Assembly (NCBI GenBank): GCA_018375265.1
Contig: JAHADO010000109.1
Location: forward strand, 1 to 5,233
Source: Campylobacter concisus
GTDB taxonomy: Bacteria; Campylobacterota; Campylobacteria; Campylobacterales; Campylobacteraceae
Direction of reading: 5' to 3'
DNA length: 5,233 bases
Shown one piece after another: positions 1 to 5,233 of this stretch. A program made the translations under genes and the position numbers. Numbering within the stretch: position 1 is the stretch's first letter; each line of letters opens with the position of its first letter. Below the pieces are notes generated by a model. That model was given only the letters and a program-made list of their open reading frames with translations. It ran no database searches and was not told the origin of the DNA.

Positions 1-30
1 CAAAACTTTAAATTTCTAAAAAGCTATTTT

Positions 31-146
31 GCAAATTTTAAACTTTCACTCACTCGCAAGAATTGACTACTAAAATTTGGCTTCGCTTACAGCTTAGCTC
101 AAATTTTAGAGCCGAAATTACTCGTTCATGAAATTTTAAAATTTGC
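31..146. repeat. Nested inverted repeats in AT-rich non-coding region
   Basis: No convincing gene is visible in positions 1-238. Two nested inverted repeats can be read directly. The outer pair is GCAAATTTTAAA at 31-42 against TTTAAAATTTGC at 135-146 (12 of 12 complementary). The inner pair is CTAAAATTTG at 70-79 against CAAATTTTAG at 100-109 (10 of 10), with a 20-base loop that can add about three pairs (GCT 80-82 with AGC 96-98). Neither arm is GC-rich and neither is followed by a T run on either strand, so this does not look like an intrinsic terminator. AAATTT is itself palindromic and very common here, so part of the symmetry may be chance. It could be an intergenic repeat element, a structured RNA or only compositional bias. 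Confidence 0.45.
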
Positions 147-184
147 TCGCTAACTGCCACGAAAAATTATAAAACCACCATAAA

Positions 185-197
185 TTTTATATAATCC
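185..197 (+). promoter_or_regulatory. Predicted sigma-70 promoter (-10 region) of the 150-residue ORF
   Basis: TATAAT at 190-195 sits in the string TTTTATATAATCC (185-197), matching the Campylobacter housekeeping -10 pattern of TATAAT after a T-rich stretch. No recognisable -35 hexamer is present, which is usual for this group. Transcription would start near 202, giving a leader of roughly 37 bases before the ATG at 239. The same 13 bases recur in the promoter of the transporter operon at 807-819. The start point is inferred, not observed. Confidence 0.7.
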
Positions 198-238
198 CTC
201 TTTTACAAAGGCGTAGCGACTTTATAAAAAGGAGACAA

Positions 239-691
239 ATGAGCCAGAAAAGTCTAGTTTCAAATTTTACTTCAGCTGATGATGAGGTGCTTGCTTTTTT
301 GTCAAATTTGGGTCAAAAATGGCACAAAAGCGATGGTGTAGCAAAATTTATAGAGCGAAATTTTACCTTTGTCGGTTCAAAACCGCTTTTGCAAAATTTA
401 AAAGATTATAAAACGGCTGATTATAAAAATTTTACTGATATTAAAAATTTTCTAAGCTCACTCACAAGCATTCAAGGCAAAATTTTAAGCAGCGAGATAG
501 GCTACGTTGGTGATGGTCTAACAAGCCTAGAGCTTAAATTTGCACCTGAATACTTTTACGATTTTTTAAAATTTATGGTTGAAAATGTCCCGCAACATCA
601 CTATTTTTGCAGCCCAAAAGAGGGCTGGATATTACTCATTGCGATGGAGGGATACGTAGAATTTGGCATTTTAGATAAACAAACTTTTTGA
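239..691 (+). CDS. Hypothetical protein, 150 residues, probably cytoplasmic
   Basis: I do not recognise a family for this protein. The start is well supported: AAGGAG at 229-234 lies four bases before the ATG, and a good -10 box lies about 45 bases upstream. The product is 150 residues, with no signal peptide and no hydrophobic segment long enough to span a membrane. It is rich in Phe, Lys, Leu and Ser. The N-terminal part (about residues 10-75) looks mainly helical. The C-terminal part (about 80-150) mixes predicted strands and a helix, and ends with an aromatic, hydrophobic stretch around residues 128-145 (GWILLIAMEGYVEFG). There is one Cys, in YFCSP near residue 124. It has its own promoter and is separated by 152 bp from the next gene, which also has a promoter, so it is probably a single-gene unit. 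No clear terminator follows, so some readthrough is possible. Its small size and lack of recognisable function would fit an accessory or lineage-specific gene. Confidence 0.8.
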   Translation: MSQKSLVSNFTSADDEVLAFLSNLGQKWHKSDGVAKFIERNFTFVGSKPLLQNLKDYKTADYKNFTDIKNFLSSLTSIQGKILSSEIGYVGDGLTSLELKFAPEYFYDFLKFMVENVPQHHYFCSPKEGWILLIAMEGYVEFGILDKQTF

Positions 692-693
692 AT

Positions 694-772
694 AAATTTA
701 CACGCAAATTTAAAAATAAATTCCGTCCATAAAAGTCCTAAAATTTAGCAAAAAAGTCAAATTTACACGCAA
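694..772. repeat. 14-bp direct repeat pair in the spacer
   Basis: AAATTTACACGCAA occurs at 694-707, three bases after the stop codon of the upstream gene, and again at 759-772. The start-to-start distance is 65 bp. The first copy also sits in a weak all-AT stem (TAAATTT 693-699 with AAATTTA 706-712, loop ACACGC) with no T run after it, so it is not a convincing terminator. The non-AAATTT half, ACACGCAA, makes the repeat more specific than the background AAATTT words. It could be a duplicated binding site or the trace of a small duplication. Confidence 0.5.
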
Positions 773-780
773 GTATCGCC

Positions 781-794
781 TTTTGCTAGCAAAA
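781..794. promoter_or_regulatory. Perfect 14-bp palindrome, candidate operator
   Basis: TTTTGCTAGCAAAA (781-794) is a perfect palindrome centred between 787 and 788, about 36 bases upstream of the predicted start of transcription near 824. It therefore overlies the -35 region of the transporter operon promoter. A further half-site, TAGCAAAA, lies at 746-753. That copy repeats 787-794 directly and can pair with 781-788. Position and symmetry fit a dimeric DNA-binding regulator. No regulator gene is seen in the window, and the identity of any binding protein is unknown. Confidence 0.4.
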
Positions 795-802
795 TTTAAT
801 CA

Positions 803-819
803 TTTTTTTTATATAATCC
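803..819 (+). promoter_or_regulatory. Predicted sigma-70 promoter of the transporter-prmC operon
   Basis: An eight-T run (803-810) leads directly into ATATAATCC, with TATAAT at 812-817. This is a textbook Campylobacter-type -10 with a T-rich upstream region and no -35. A start near 824 gives a leader of only about 20 bases, just enough to hold the ribosome binding site AAAGG (831-835), eight bases before the ATG at 844. It is the only convincing promoter for the four following genes, whose gaps are 4 bp, 8 bp and an overlap. Confidence 0.75.
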
Positions 820-843
820 AAATTTTTCACAAAGGTAGATAAT

Positions 844-2217
844 ATGGATAGAAAATCGTGGAGTTCAAGACTTACATACATTTTAGCTGTTGCAGGGGCT
901 ACGGTCGGCTTTGGCGCGACGTGGCGGTTTCCTTACTTGGTCGGTCAAAACGGCGGTGGGGCCTATGTTTTGGTATTTTGCATAGCGATGATAGTCATTG
1001 GTATTCCTATGATTTTGGTTGAAAACGCCATTGGCAGGCGCCTAAAGTGCAACGCCGTTGATGCATTTGGTGGCACAGTAAATGGCAAAAAGATCAGCAA
1101 AAAGTGGCAGATAGTGGGCTGGATGGGGCTTGTTGGCGCATTTGGCATCATGGCTTATTATATGGTTATCGGCGGCTGGGTCTTAAACTATATCGCTCAA
1201 ATTTCATTTGGCTTGCTTGATCTCTCGCACATCGTGAGCTTTGAGCAAACGAGCGCATTTTACGAGCAAAATATCGTAAGCAACCCGCTAGCCATCAGCT
1301 TTGCGACCCTTGTTTTTGTTTTGGTTAATTACGCTATCTTGGTGCAAGGCGCAGTTGGCGGCATCGAGCGCTCAGCAAAATACCTAATGCCGCTTCTTTT
1401 TATCTTGATGCTAGTAATGATCGCTAAAAACATCACGCTTGGGGGTGCGATGGAGGGTGTGAAATTTTACTTAACGCCTGATTTTTCAAAGATAAGCTTA
1501 AAGCTTTTTGTTGAGGTTTTGGGACAGGTTTTCTTTGCGCTTTCGCTTGGATTTGGCGTGATGATAACGCTCTCAAGTTTTGTTAAAAAAGATGAAGGCT
1601 TAGTTAAAATTTCTATCATCACAGGTATCTTAAACACCGTCATAGCCGTGCTTGCTGGCTTTATGATATTCCCGTCACTCTTTAGCTACGGCGTCTCGCC
1701 AGATAGCGGTCCTAGCCTAGTTTTCAAGTCGCTTCCGATCGTCTTTTCGCACATGCCGTTTGGCGGATTTTTCGCGGTGGCGTTTTTCGCACTTCTTATG
1801 ATCGCTGCGCTTACGACGTCGCTGCCGATATATGAAGTGATCATTACCACGCTGCAAGAGAAATTTAAGATAAAACGCAAAAAAGCGATATTTTTAGTGC
1901 TTAGCGTCATTTTCGTGCTAGGAAATTTACCATCGCTAATGGCTACAAATTTACTAAGCCACGTCACAGTTTTTGGTAAAAATATCTTTGACGCATACGA
2001 CGCGATAAGTGCGACGATATTTTTCGTGCTGACCTCGCTTGGATGTGCGATATTTGTAGGCTGGGTGCTAAAAGATGACGCAAAAAAGGAAATTTTACAA
2101 GGCAGCCAGAAGCACGCAAAGCTTATAAATATTTGGTTTTTCTATATCAAATTTATCGTGCCTTTCATCATCTTGGTGCTATTTGTAAGCAGTTTTTACG
2201 ACAACTTTTTAAAGTAA
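844..2217 (+). CDS. NSS-family (LeuT-like) sodium-dependent amino-acid transporter, 11 TM
   Basis: This is an inner-membrane secondary transporter of the neurotransmitter:sodium symporter family, whose bacterial members import amino acids with Na+. The start is supported by AAAGG at 831-835 and by the family-typical W6-S-S-R9 just before TM1. TM1 carries the hallmark WRFPY (27-31) and NGGGAY (36-41). TM3 has the Tyr (about Y106) matching LeuT Y108, and TM6 has GQVFFALSLGFG (227-238). TM7 has N264, and TM8 has AALTTS (321-326). About 11 membrane segments fit in 457 residues. The protein ends after the helix equal to LeuT TM11 and lacks TM12, as in many bacterial members. By my alignment to LeuT, the Na1 ligands N27 and T254 are A25 and A232, while Na1 N286 is kept as N264. 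The Na2 ligands are kept (G18, V21, A321, T324, T325). LeuT E290, linked to chloride independence, is A268. The substrate cannot be told from the sequence. It is the first gene of the operon, four bases before the next start. Confidence 0.93.
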   Translation: MDRKSWSSRLTYILAVAGATVGFGATWRFPYLVGQNGGGAYVLVFCIAMIVIGIPMILVENAIGRRLKCNAVDAFGGTVNGKKISKKWQIVGWMGLVGAFGIMAYYMVIGGWVLNYIAQISFGLLDLSHIVSFEQTSAFYEQNIVSNPLAISFATLVFVLVNYAILVQGAVGGIERSAKYLMPLLFILMLVMIAKNITLGGAMEGVKFYLTPDFSKISLKLFVEVLGQVFFALSLGFGVMITLSSFVKKDEGLVKISIITGILNTVIAVLAGFMIFPSLFSYGVSPDSGPSLVFKSLPIVFSHMPFGGFFAVAFFALLMIAALTTSLPIYEVIITTLQEKFKIKRKKAIFLVLSVIFVLGNLPSLMATNLLSHVTVFGKNIFDAYDAISATIFFVLTSLGCAIFVGWVLKDDAKKEILQGSQKHAKLINIWFFYIKFIVPFIILVLFVSSFYDNFLK

Positions 2218-2221
2218 AAAT

Positions 2222-3340
2222 ATGCGAGAGCTTGTAAATTTTGATAGCGGCGAGCGTTTAGGGCTTAGCGTAGAGGATAAAGCTTTAGTGAGCGTTAGCT
2301 TAAAATGTGGCAAAACAAAGCAGACCAAAAAAGAATTTGCAAGCGAGCAAGATGCCAAAAAAGCCTGCGCAAAAAAAGAGTGGGAGAGCCTAAAAAAGGG
2401 CTTTATCCTGCAAGATAGCGAGGCAAAAGCAGGCGCGGCGAGCTTACACGTTTATATCGGCGGCGGATACACCGGTGCGCTTTCGTTTGCCAGCGTAAGA
2501 GATGAAATTTACGTTTATAAAAGCGGCGGTCAAAAGGATGGCGGCAAGCCTAGTGATATTTTACTTAAGCTTGATCGAAGTGGTGCTATAAAAGAGCAGA
2601 TCGCCTTGCCAAAGCCGCTTGCGTGGGACGCCCAGTGCGTAGGTGAAAATTTACTCTTAGACCTTGATCATGAAATTTACATTTTTGAGCCAAAAGAGGC
2701 TAAATTTCGCCAAATTTCAGTCGAGCAAAATCTCAAGCGAAATAACGAGATAGCAAGCTTTATCTGTGCTTCAAATAATGTGGCTATTTTTGGTATGTTT
2801 GGGCAAATTTTTGCCTTTAGAGATGGCGAAATTTCAAAGATCGGAGAGTATAAATGCATCGAAAAAAGCTACGCACCTATACTTTGTGCAACTCTTAGTG
2901 CGGATGCTAGCATGCTTGCGCTTTGCACCAAAGAGAACGAAGTGCAAATTTTAAACGCAAAAAATGGCGAAATTTTAAGTGAAGCAAGAGCTGAATTTGG
3001 AGCGCTTGATAAAATTTGCTTTTTAGACGATGAGACACTTTTAGTTAGAAAGCATCTTGAAAACAAGCTATTTTGCCTTGATATAAAGAGCGCAAAAGTG
3101 ACAAAGCAGCCTTGGATAAAGGACGAGTATCTAAGAGCGAGCGAGTTTTGCATTGACGCTGTAGCTGGCAAGCTTGTGGTGATAGATCAAAGCAGAGCCT
3201 ATGCCACAAATCTACAAAGTGGCGATGTGATGGCGGAATTTACGCTAGATCATGTCGTAAAGAGCTGTGAGGCTAAATTTGTAGATGGCAAGCTCGCAGT
3301 TAGAACGGACTATGGCTGCTTTAGTCTTTATGAAATTTAA
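2222..3340 (+). CDS. WGR-like N-terminal domain plus probable beta-propeller protein
   Basis: This 372-residue protein has no assigned function. It has no signal peptide, no membrane span and 12 Cys, so it is probably cytoplasmic. Residues 1-65 follow the pattern of WGR domains: a short strand region, a G-K turn (G30, K31), then KEFASEQDAKKACAKK, and the closing KKGF (58-61). The Trp-Gly-Arg itself is replaced by K-C-G-K (28-31), so the domain is degenerate or only related. Residues about 75-372 are a string of short strand-turn-strand units such as DEIYVYK (94-100), HEIYIFEP (150-157), GQIFAFRDGE (194-203), NEVQILNAKNGE (239-250) and NKLFCLDIKS (281-290). This is typical of WD40- or PQQ-like propellers, with roughly five to seven blades. 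The start lies four bases after the transporter stop with no strong ribosome binding site (only AAAG at 2211-2214), so translation is probably coupled. WGR domains elsewhere occur in nucleic-acid-linked proteins such as PARPs and MolR. No such role can be claimed here. Confidence 0.85.
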   Translation: MRELVNFDSGERLGLSVEDKALVSVSLKCGKTKQTKKEFASEQDAKKACAKKEWESLKKGFILQDSEAKAGAASLHVYIGGGYTGALSFASVRDEIYVYKSGGQKDGGKPSDILLKLDRSGAIKEQIALPKPLAWDAQCVGENLLLDLDHEIYIFEPKEAKFRQISVEQNLKRNNEIASFICASNNVAIFGMFGQIFAFRDGEISKIGEYKCIEKSYAPILCATLSADASMLALCTKENEVQILNAKNGEILSEARAEFGALDKICFLDDETLLVRKHLENKLFCLDIKSAKVTKQPWIKDEYLRASEFCIDAVAGKLVVIDQSRAYATNLQSGDVMAEFTLDHVVKSCEAKFVDGKLAVRTDYGCFSLYEI

Positions 3341-3345
3341 GGGAG
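3339..3345 (+). promoter_or_regulatory. Ribosome binding site overlapping the upstream stop codon
   Basis: AAGGGAG shares its first two bases with the TAA stop (3338-3340) of the propeller gene and lies three bases before the ATG at 3349. It is a near-ideal Shine-Dalgarno sequence, the strongest within the operon. It fixes the start of the protease gene and suggests that gene is translated efficiently on its own. Confidence 0.8.
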
Positions 3346-3348
3346 AAT

Positions 3349-4551
3349 ATGTTTTATACACTTTTATTTATCTATATTTTTTATGTGATTATTAAGCTTT
3401 TTTTGGCGAATTTACAGATCAGCTTTGTAAGAACTGAAGCTAAAAAAGAGCCTGTTGTGCTTGAGGCGAGCGAGTACAAAAACGCCGCAGTTGCCGCCGT
3501 GACAAATCAAAAATTTGAAATTTTTAGCCTTATCTATCACGCCGTTATCTTCTTTGCGTGGATCAGCTTTGGGCTAAAAATGCTCTCAGACGCTTGCTTG
3601 AAAGATGGCACTACGTTTGAAAATATCCTCTTTGTGATGAGCTTTTTGCTGATCTCGTCGCTTCTTGATCTGCCGCTAAGTATCTATGAAAGCTTTGTCA
3701 AAGATAAAAAACTTGGCTTTTCAAACATGAGCGCAAAGATATTTTTGGTTGATACTATAAAATCGCTAGCTCTTATGCTAGTTTTTGGCTCGGCCTTCGT
3801 CTGGCTCGTGCTTTTATGTATAAATTTTCTTGGCGATTTTTGGTGGTTTTGGGCGTTTTTGCTAAGTTTTGGCATCGCTTTAATTATAAATTTGATATAT
3901 CCAACTCTCATCGCGCCTATTTTTAACAAGATGTCGCCGCTTGAAGATGGCGAGCTAAAGGGCAAGATAGAGGGTCTGCTCGCAAAATGCGGCTTTAAAA
4001 GTAGCGGTGTCTTTACGATAGACGCTAGCAAGCGAGACAACCGCTTAAACGCCTATTTTGGCGGGCTTGGAGCGACAAAGCGAGTGGTGCTTTTTGACAC
4101 GCTCATAAAAAAGCTAAGCACCGAAGAGATCGTGGCGGTTTTGGGGCATGAGCTTGGGCACTTTAAACATAAAGACATCCTAAAAATGATAGCGCTAAGT
4201 GCCATTATGCTATTTTGTCTATTTTTCATCTTTGGAAACGTTGGCGTAAGCGCATACGAGGCGATAGGACTAGGGCAAAATGGCGCTAGTATCATCATCT
4301 TTTTGGTGCTTTTCTCGCCTATTTTTAGCTTTCTTTTCTCGCCGATCATCTCGCACTTTAGCCGTAAAAATGAATTTGGCGCAGATAGGTTTTCAAAAGA
4401 AATTTCAAACAAAACTGACATGATAAACGCCCTAACCAAGCTTGGCAGCGAAAACAAAGCATTTCCGAAGTCGCACTGGCTTTACTCATTTGTCTATCAC
4501 TCGCACCCAAGCCTTTTTGAGCGGATAAATGAGCTAGAAAATGAGAGTTGA
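3349..4551 (+). CDS. M48-family membrane zinc metalloprotease, Ste24/CAAX protease 1 type
   Basis: This integral membrane protease is related to yeast Ste24 and bacterial HtpX. The zinc motif is H267-E-L-G-H271, with E268 the catalytic base. The third ligand is probably E342 in NEFGADRFS (341-349). The typical C-terminal SHPSLFERI (385-393) carries a conserved His. The N-terminal half matches the Ste24-type extension: LDLPLSIYESF (106-116), then YPTLIAPIFNKMSPLEDGELK (184-204), SKRDNRLNAYFGG (227-239) and VLFDTLI (247-253). About seven membrane segments are visible (near 2-25, 57-79, 92-115, 135-158, 163-190, 278-298 and 311-335). The length of 400 residues and this N-terminal half favour the Ste24 type over HtpX, which is shorter. 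Bacteria lack known CAAX prenylation, so a role in cleaving damaged or misfolded membrane proteins is the likelier inference. All catalytic residues are present. The gene end overlaps prmC by 11 bases; as I recall, C. jejuni has a similar protease next to a methylase gene. Confidence 0.93.
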   Translation: MFYTLLFIYIFYVIIKLFLANLQISFVRTEAKKEPVVLEASEYKNAAVAAVTNQKFEIFSLIYHAVIFFAWISFGLKMLSDACLKDGTTFENILFVMSFLLISSLLDLPLSIYESFVKDKKLGFSNMSAKIFLVDTIKSLALMLVFGSAFVWLVLLCINFLGDFWWFWAFLLSFGIALIINLIYPTLIAPIFNKMSPLEDGELKGKIEGLLAKCGFKSSGVFTIDASKRDNRLNAYFGGLGATKRVVLFDTLIKKLSTEEIVAVLGHELGHFKHKDILKMIALSAIMLFCLFFIFGNVGVSAYEAIGLGQNGASIIIFLVLFSPIFSFLFSPIISHFSRKNEFGADRFSKEISNKTDMINALTKLGSENKAFPKSHWLYSFVYHSHPSLFERINELENES

Positions 4552-5233
4552 AGAGGCTCTAAAAGAGGCAAATTTAAGGCTAAAGCCACTTTGTGATAAC
4601 CCAAGCAGGGTGGCTAAAATTTTGCTCATGAGCTACCTTAATGTGAGCATCGAGTGGATATTTTTAAATCAAAAGAGCGAATTTGATGGGGTCGGCTACT
4701 TTGCCCTTGTAAAGCGCTTTGAAGACTACGAGCCACTTGAGTACATTACCGGCAAGGCTGGCTTTTATGGGCTGGAGTTTGAGGTAGAAAGTGGCGTTTT
4801 GATACCGCGCCCTGAGACTGAAATTTTAGTCGATAAAGTGCTTGAGATTGCAAGCAGCTATAAAGCGCCAAAGATCGCTGAGATCGGCACTGGAAGTGGG
4901 ATAATAAGTGTCATGCTTGCCCTTAAAACAAACGCTAAAATAGTAGCCACCGATATAAATGAAAAGGCTCTAAATTTGGCTAAAAAAAATGCGCTTAAAT
5001 TTAATGTAAGCGAGAAGATCGATTTTGTAAAGTGCTCTTATATCGATGAAATTTCAGGCGATATCGACATCTTGGTCTCAAACCCACCATATATAGCGCG
5101 AGGCTATAAACTTGATAAATTTGTCATAAACGAGCCGCATGAGGCGCTATTTGGTGGCGAGGTCGGAGATGAAATTTTAAAAAACATCATCCTTATCGCT
5201 AGAAACCGCGGCATAAAAAATATCGCCTGCGAG
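4541..5233 (+). CDS. prmC: Release factor glutamine methyltransferase PrmC (HemK), 3' end missing
   Basis: PrmC transfers a methyl group from S-adenosylmethionine to the side-chain amide of the Gln in the GGQ motif of release factors RF1 and RF2, which aids translation termination. The visible 231 residues show an N-terminal helical domain (1-75) that in the family binds the release factor. The linker IPRPETE (88-94) follows, then the SAM-binding AEIGTGSG (113-120), the acidic strand end TDIN (137-140) and the catalytic NPPY (181-184). EPHEALFGG (198-206) is also typical. The family is about 275-285 residues, so some 45 to 55 C-terminal residues lie beyond the window. The start must be 4541: the only earlier in-frame ATG, at 4529, is followed by TAG at 4535-4537. 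It overlaps the last 11 bases of the protease gene and has no clear ribosome binding site, which suggests coupled translation. The NPPY motif is shared with other methyltransferases, but the IPRPETE and EPHEALFGG pair points to PrmC. Confidence 0.95.
   Translation, partial: MRVEEALKEANLRLKPLCDNPSRVAKILLMSYLNVSIEWIFLNQKSEFDGVGYFALVKRFEDYEPLEYITGKAGFYGLEFEVESGVLIPRPETEILVDKVLEIASSYKAPKIAEIGTGSGIISVMLALKTNAKIVATDINEKALNLAKKNALKFNVSEKIDFVKCSYIDEISGDIDILVSNPPYIARGYKLDKFVINEPHEALFGGEVGDEILKNIILIARNRGIKNIACE

Noticed and set aside
1..66. Open stretch of 21 codons in frame 1 ending in TGA at 64-66, possibly the tail of an upstream gene
   Set aside because: It is built of AAATTT-type low-complexity sequence like the rest of the spacer, is very short, and shows no recognisable protein motif. 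It cannot be distinguished from non-coding DNA.
70..115. Inner inverted repeat considered as an intrinsic terminator for an upstream gene
   Set aside because: The stem is AT-rich with a 20-base loop, and no T run follows on either strand.
963..1151. Minus-strand ORF of 62 codons inside the transporter gene
   Set aside because: It lies wholly opposite conserved NSS codons, has no ribosome binding site of note and gives a non-protein-like product. It is a shadow of the real gene.
1686..1967. Minus-strand ORF of 93 codons opposite the 3' part of the transporter gene
   Set aside because: It is antisense to TM8-TM9 of a clear family member and has no supporting signals.
2677..3171. Several 60- to 100-codon ORFs on both strands within the propeller gene
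   Set aside because: All overlap a single long, well-placed ORF with consistent protein composition and have no separate start signals.
3684..4457. Minus-strand ORFs of 118 and 134 codons opposite the protease gene
   Set aside because: They are antisense to conserved M48 motifs, including HELGH, with Ser/Lys/Pro-rich products typical of shadow frames.
3349..4551. Naming the M48 protease htpX
   Set aside because: The long N-terminal half with LDLPLSIYESF and YPTLIAPIFNK, and about seven membrane segments, fit the Ste24-type group better than the shorter HtpX, so no symbol was given.
4982..4989. Run of eight A in prmC considered as a programmed frameshift or phase-variable site
   Set aside because: It encodes the ordinary Lys-Lys-Asn of the SAM-binding domain, the downstream motifs stay in the same frame, and A runs of this size are common in this composition.

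Overview
The window looks like chromosomal DNA from a Campylobacter-type epsilonproteobacterium, most likely one of the somewhat higher-GC species of the C. concisus/curvus/showae kind. This is inferred from general features: TATAAT-type -10 boxes preceded by T-rich tracts with no clear -35, very frequent AAATTT words in genes and spacers alike, codon usage rich in AAA/TTT/TTA/CTT, and the gene content. No database search was possible, so the species is not settled.

Layout. Positions 1-238 are an AT-rich non-coding region with nested inverted repeats, ending in a promoter and a strong ribosome binding site for a 150-residue protein of unknown function (239-691). A 152-bp spacer follows, with a 14-bp direct repeat, a perfect 14-bp palindrome and a clear promoter. 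From that promoter a tight, co-directional four-gene run reads to the right edge. It contains an 11-TM NSS-family (LeuT-like) amino-acid transporter (844-2217), a protein with a degenerate WGR-like N-terminus and a probable beta-propeller body (2222-3340), a Ste24-type M48 membrane zinc protease (3349-4551), and prmC/hemK, the release-factor glutamine methyltransferase (4541 to the edge, C-terminus cut off). The gaps are 4 bp, 8 bp and an 11-bp overlap, so the four genes are probably one operon.

How the genes relate. PrmC (translation termination) and the M48 protease (membrane protein quality control or processing) are housekeeping-type functions. The transporter would import an amino acid or related amine. 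The propeller protein has no assigned function. Nothing visible links the four in one pathway, and the arrangement may reflect only shared transcription.

Most of the window is ordinary core-type sequence. The points most worth checking are the apparent loss of the Na1 sodium site in the transporter (two of its conserved ligands are alanine while Na2 is kept), the WGR-like plus propeller architecture, the palindrome lying over the -35 region of the operon promoter, and the similar leaders upstream of the first two genes. No mobile element, CRISPR array, tRNA or rRNA was seen.
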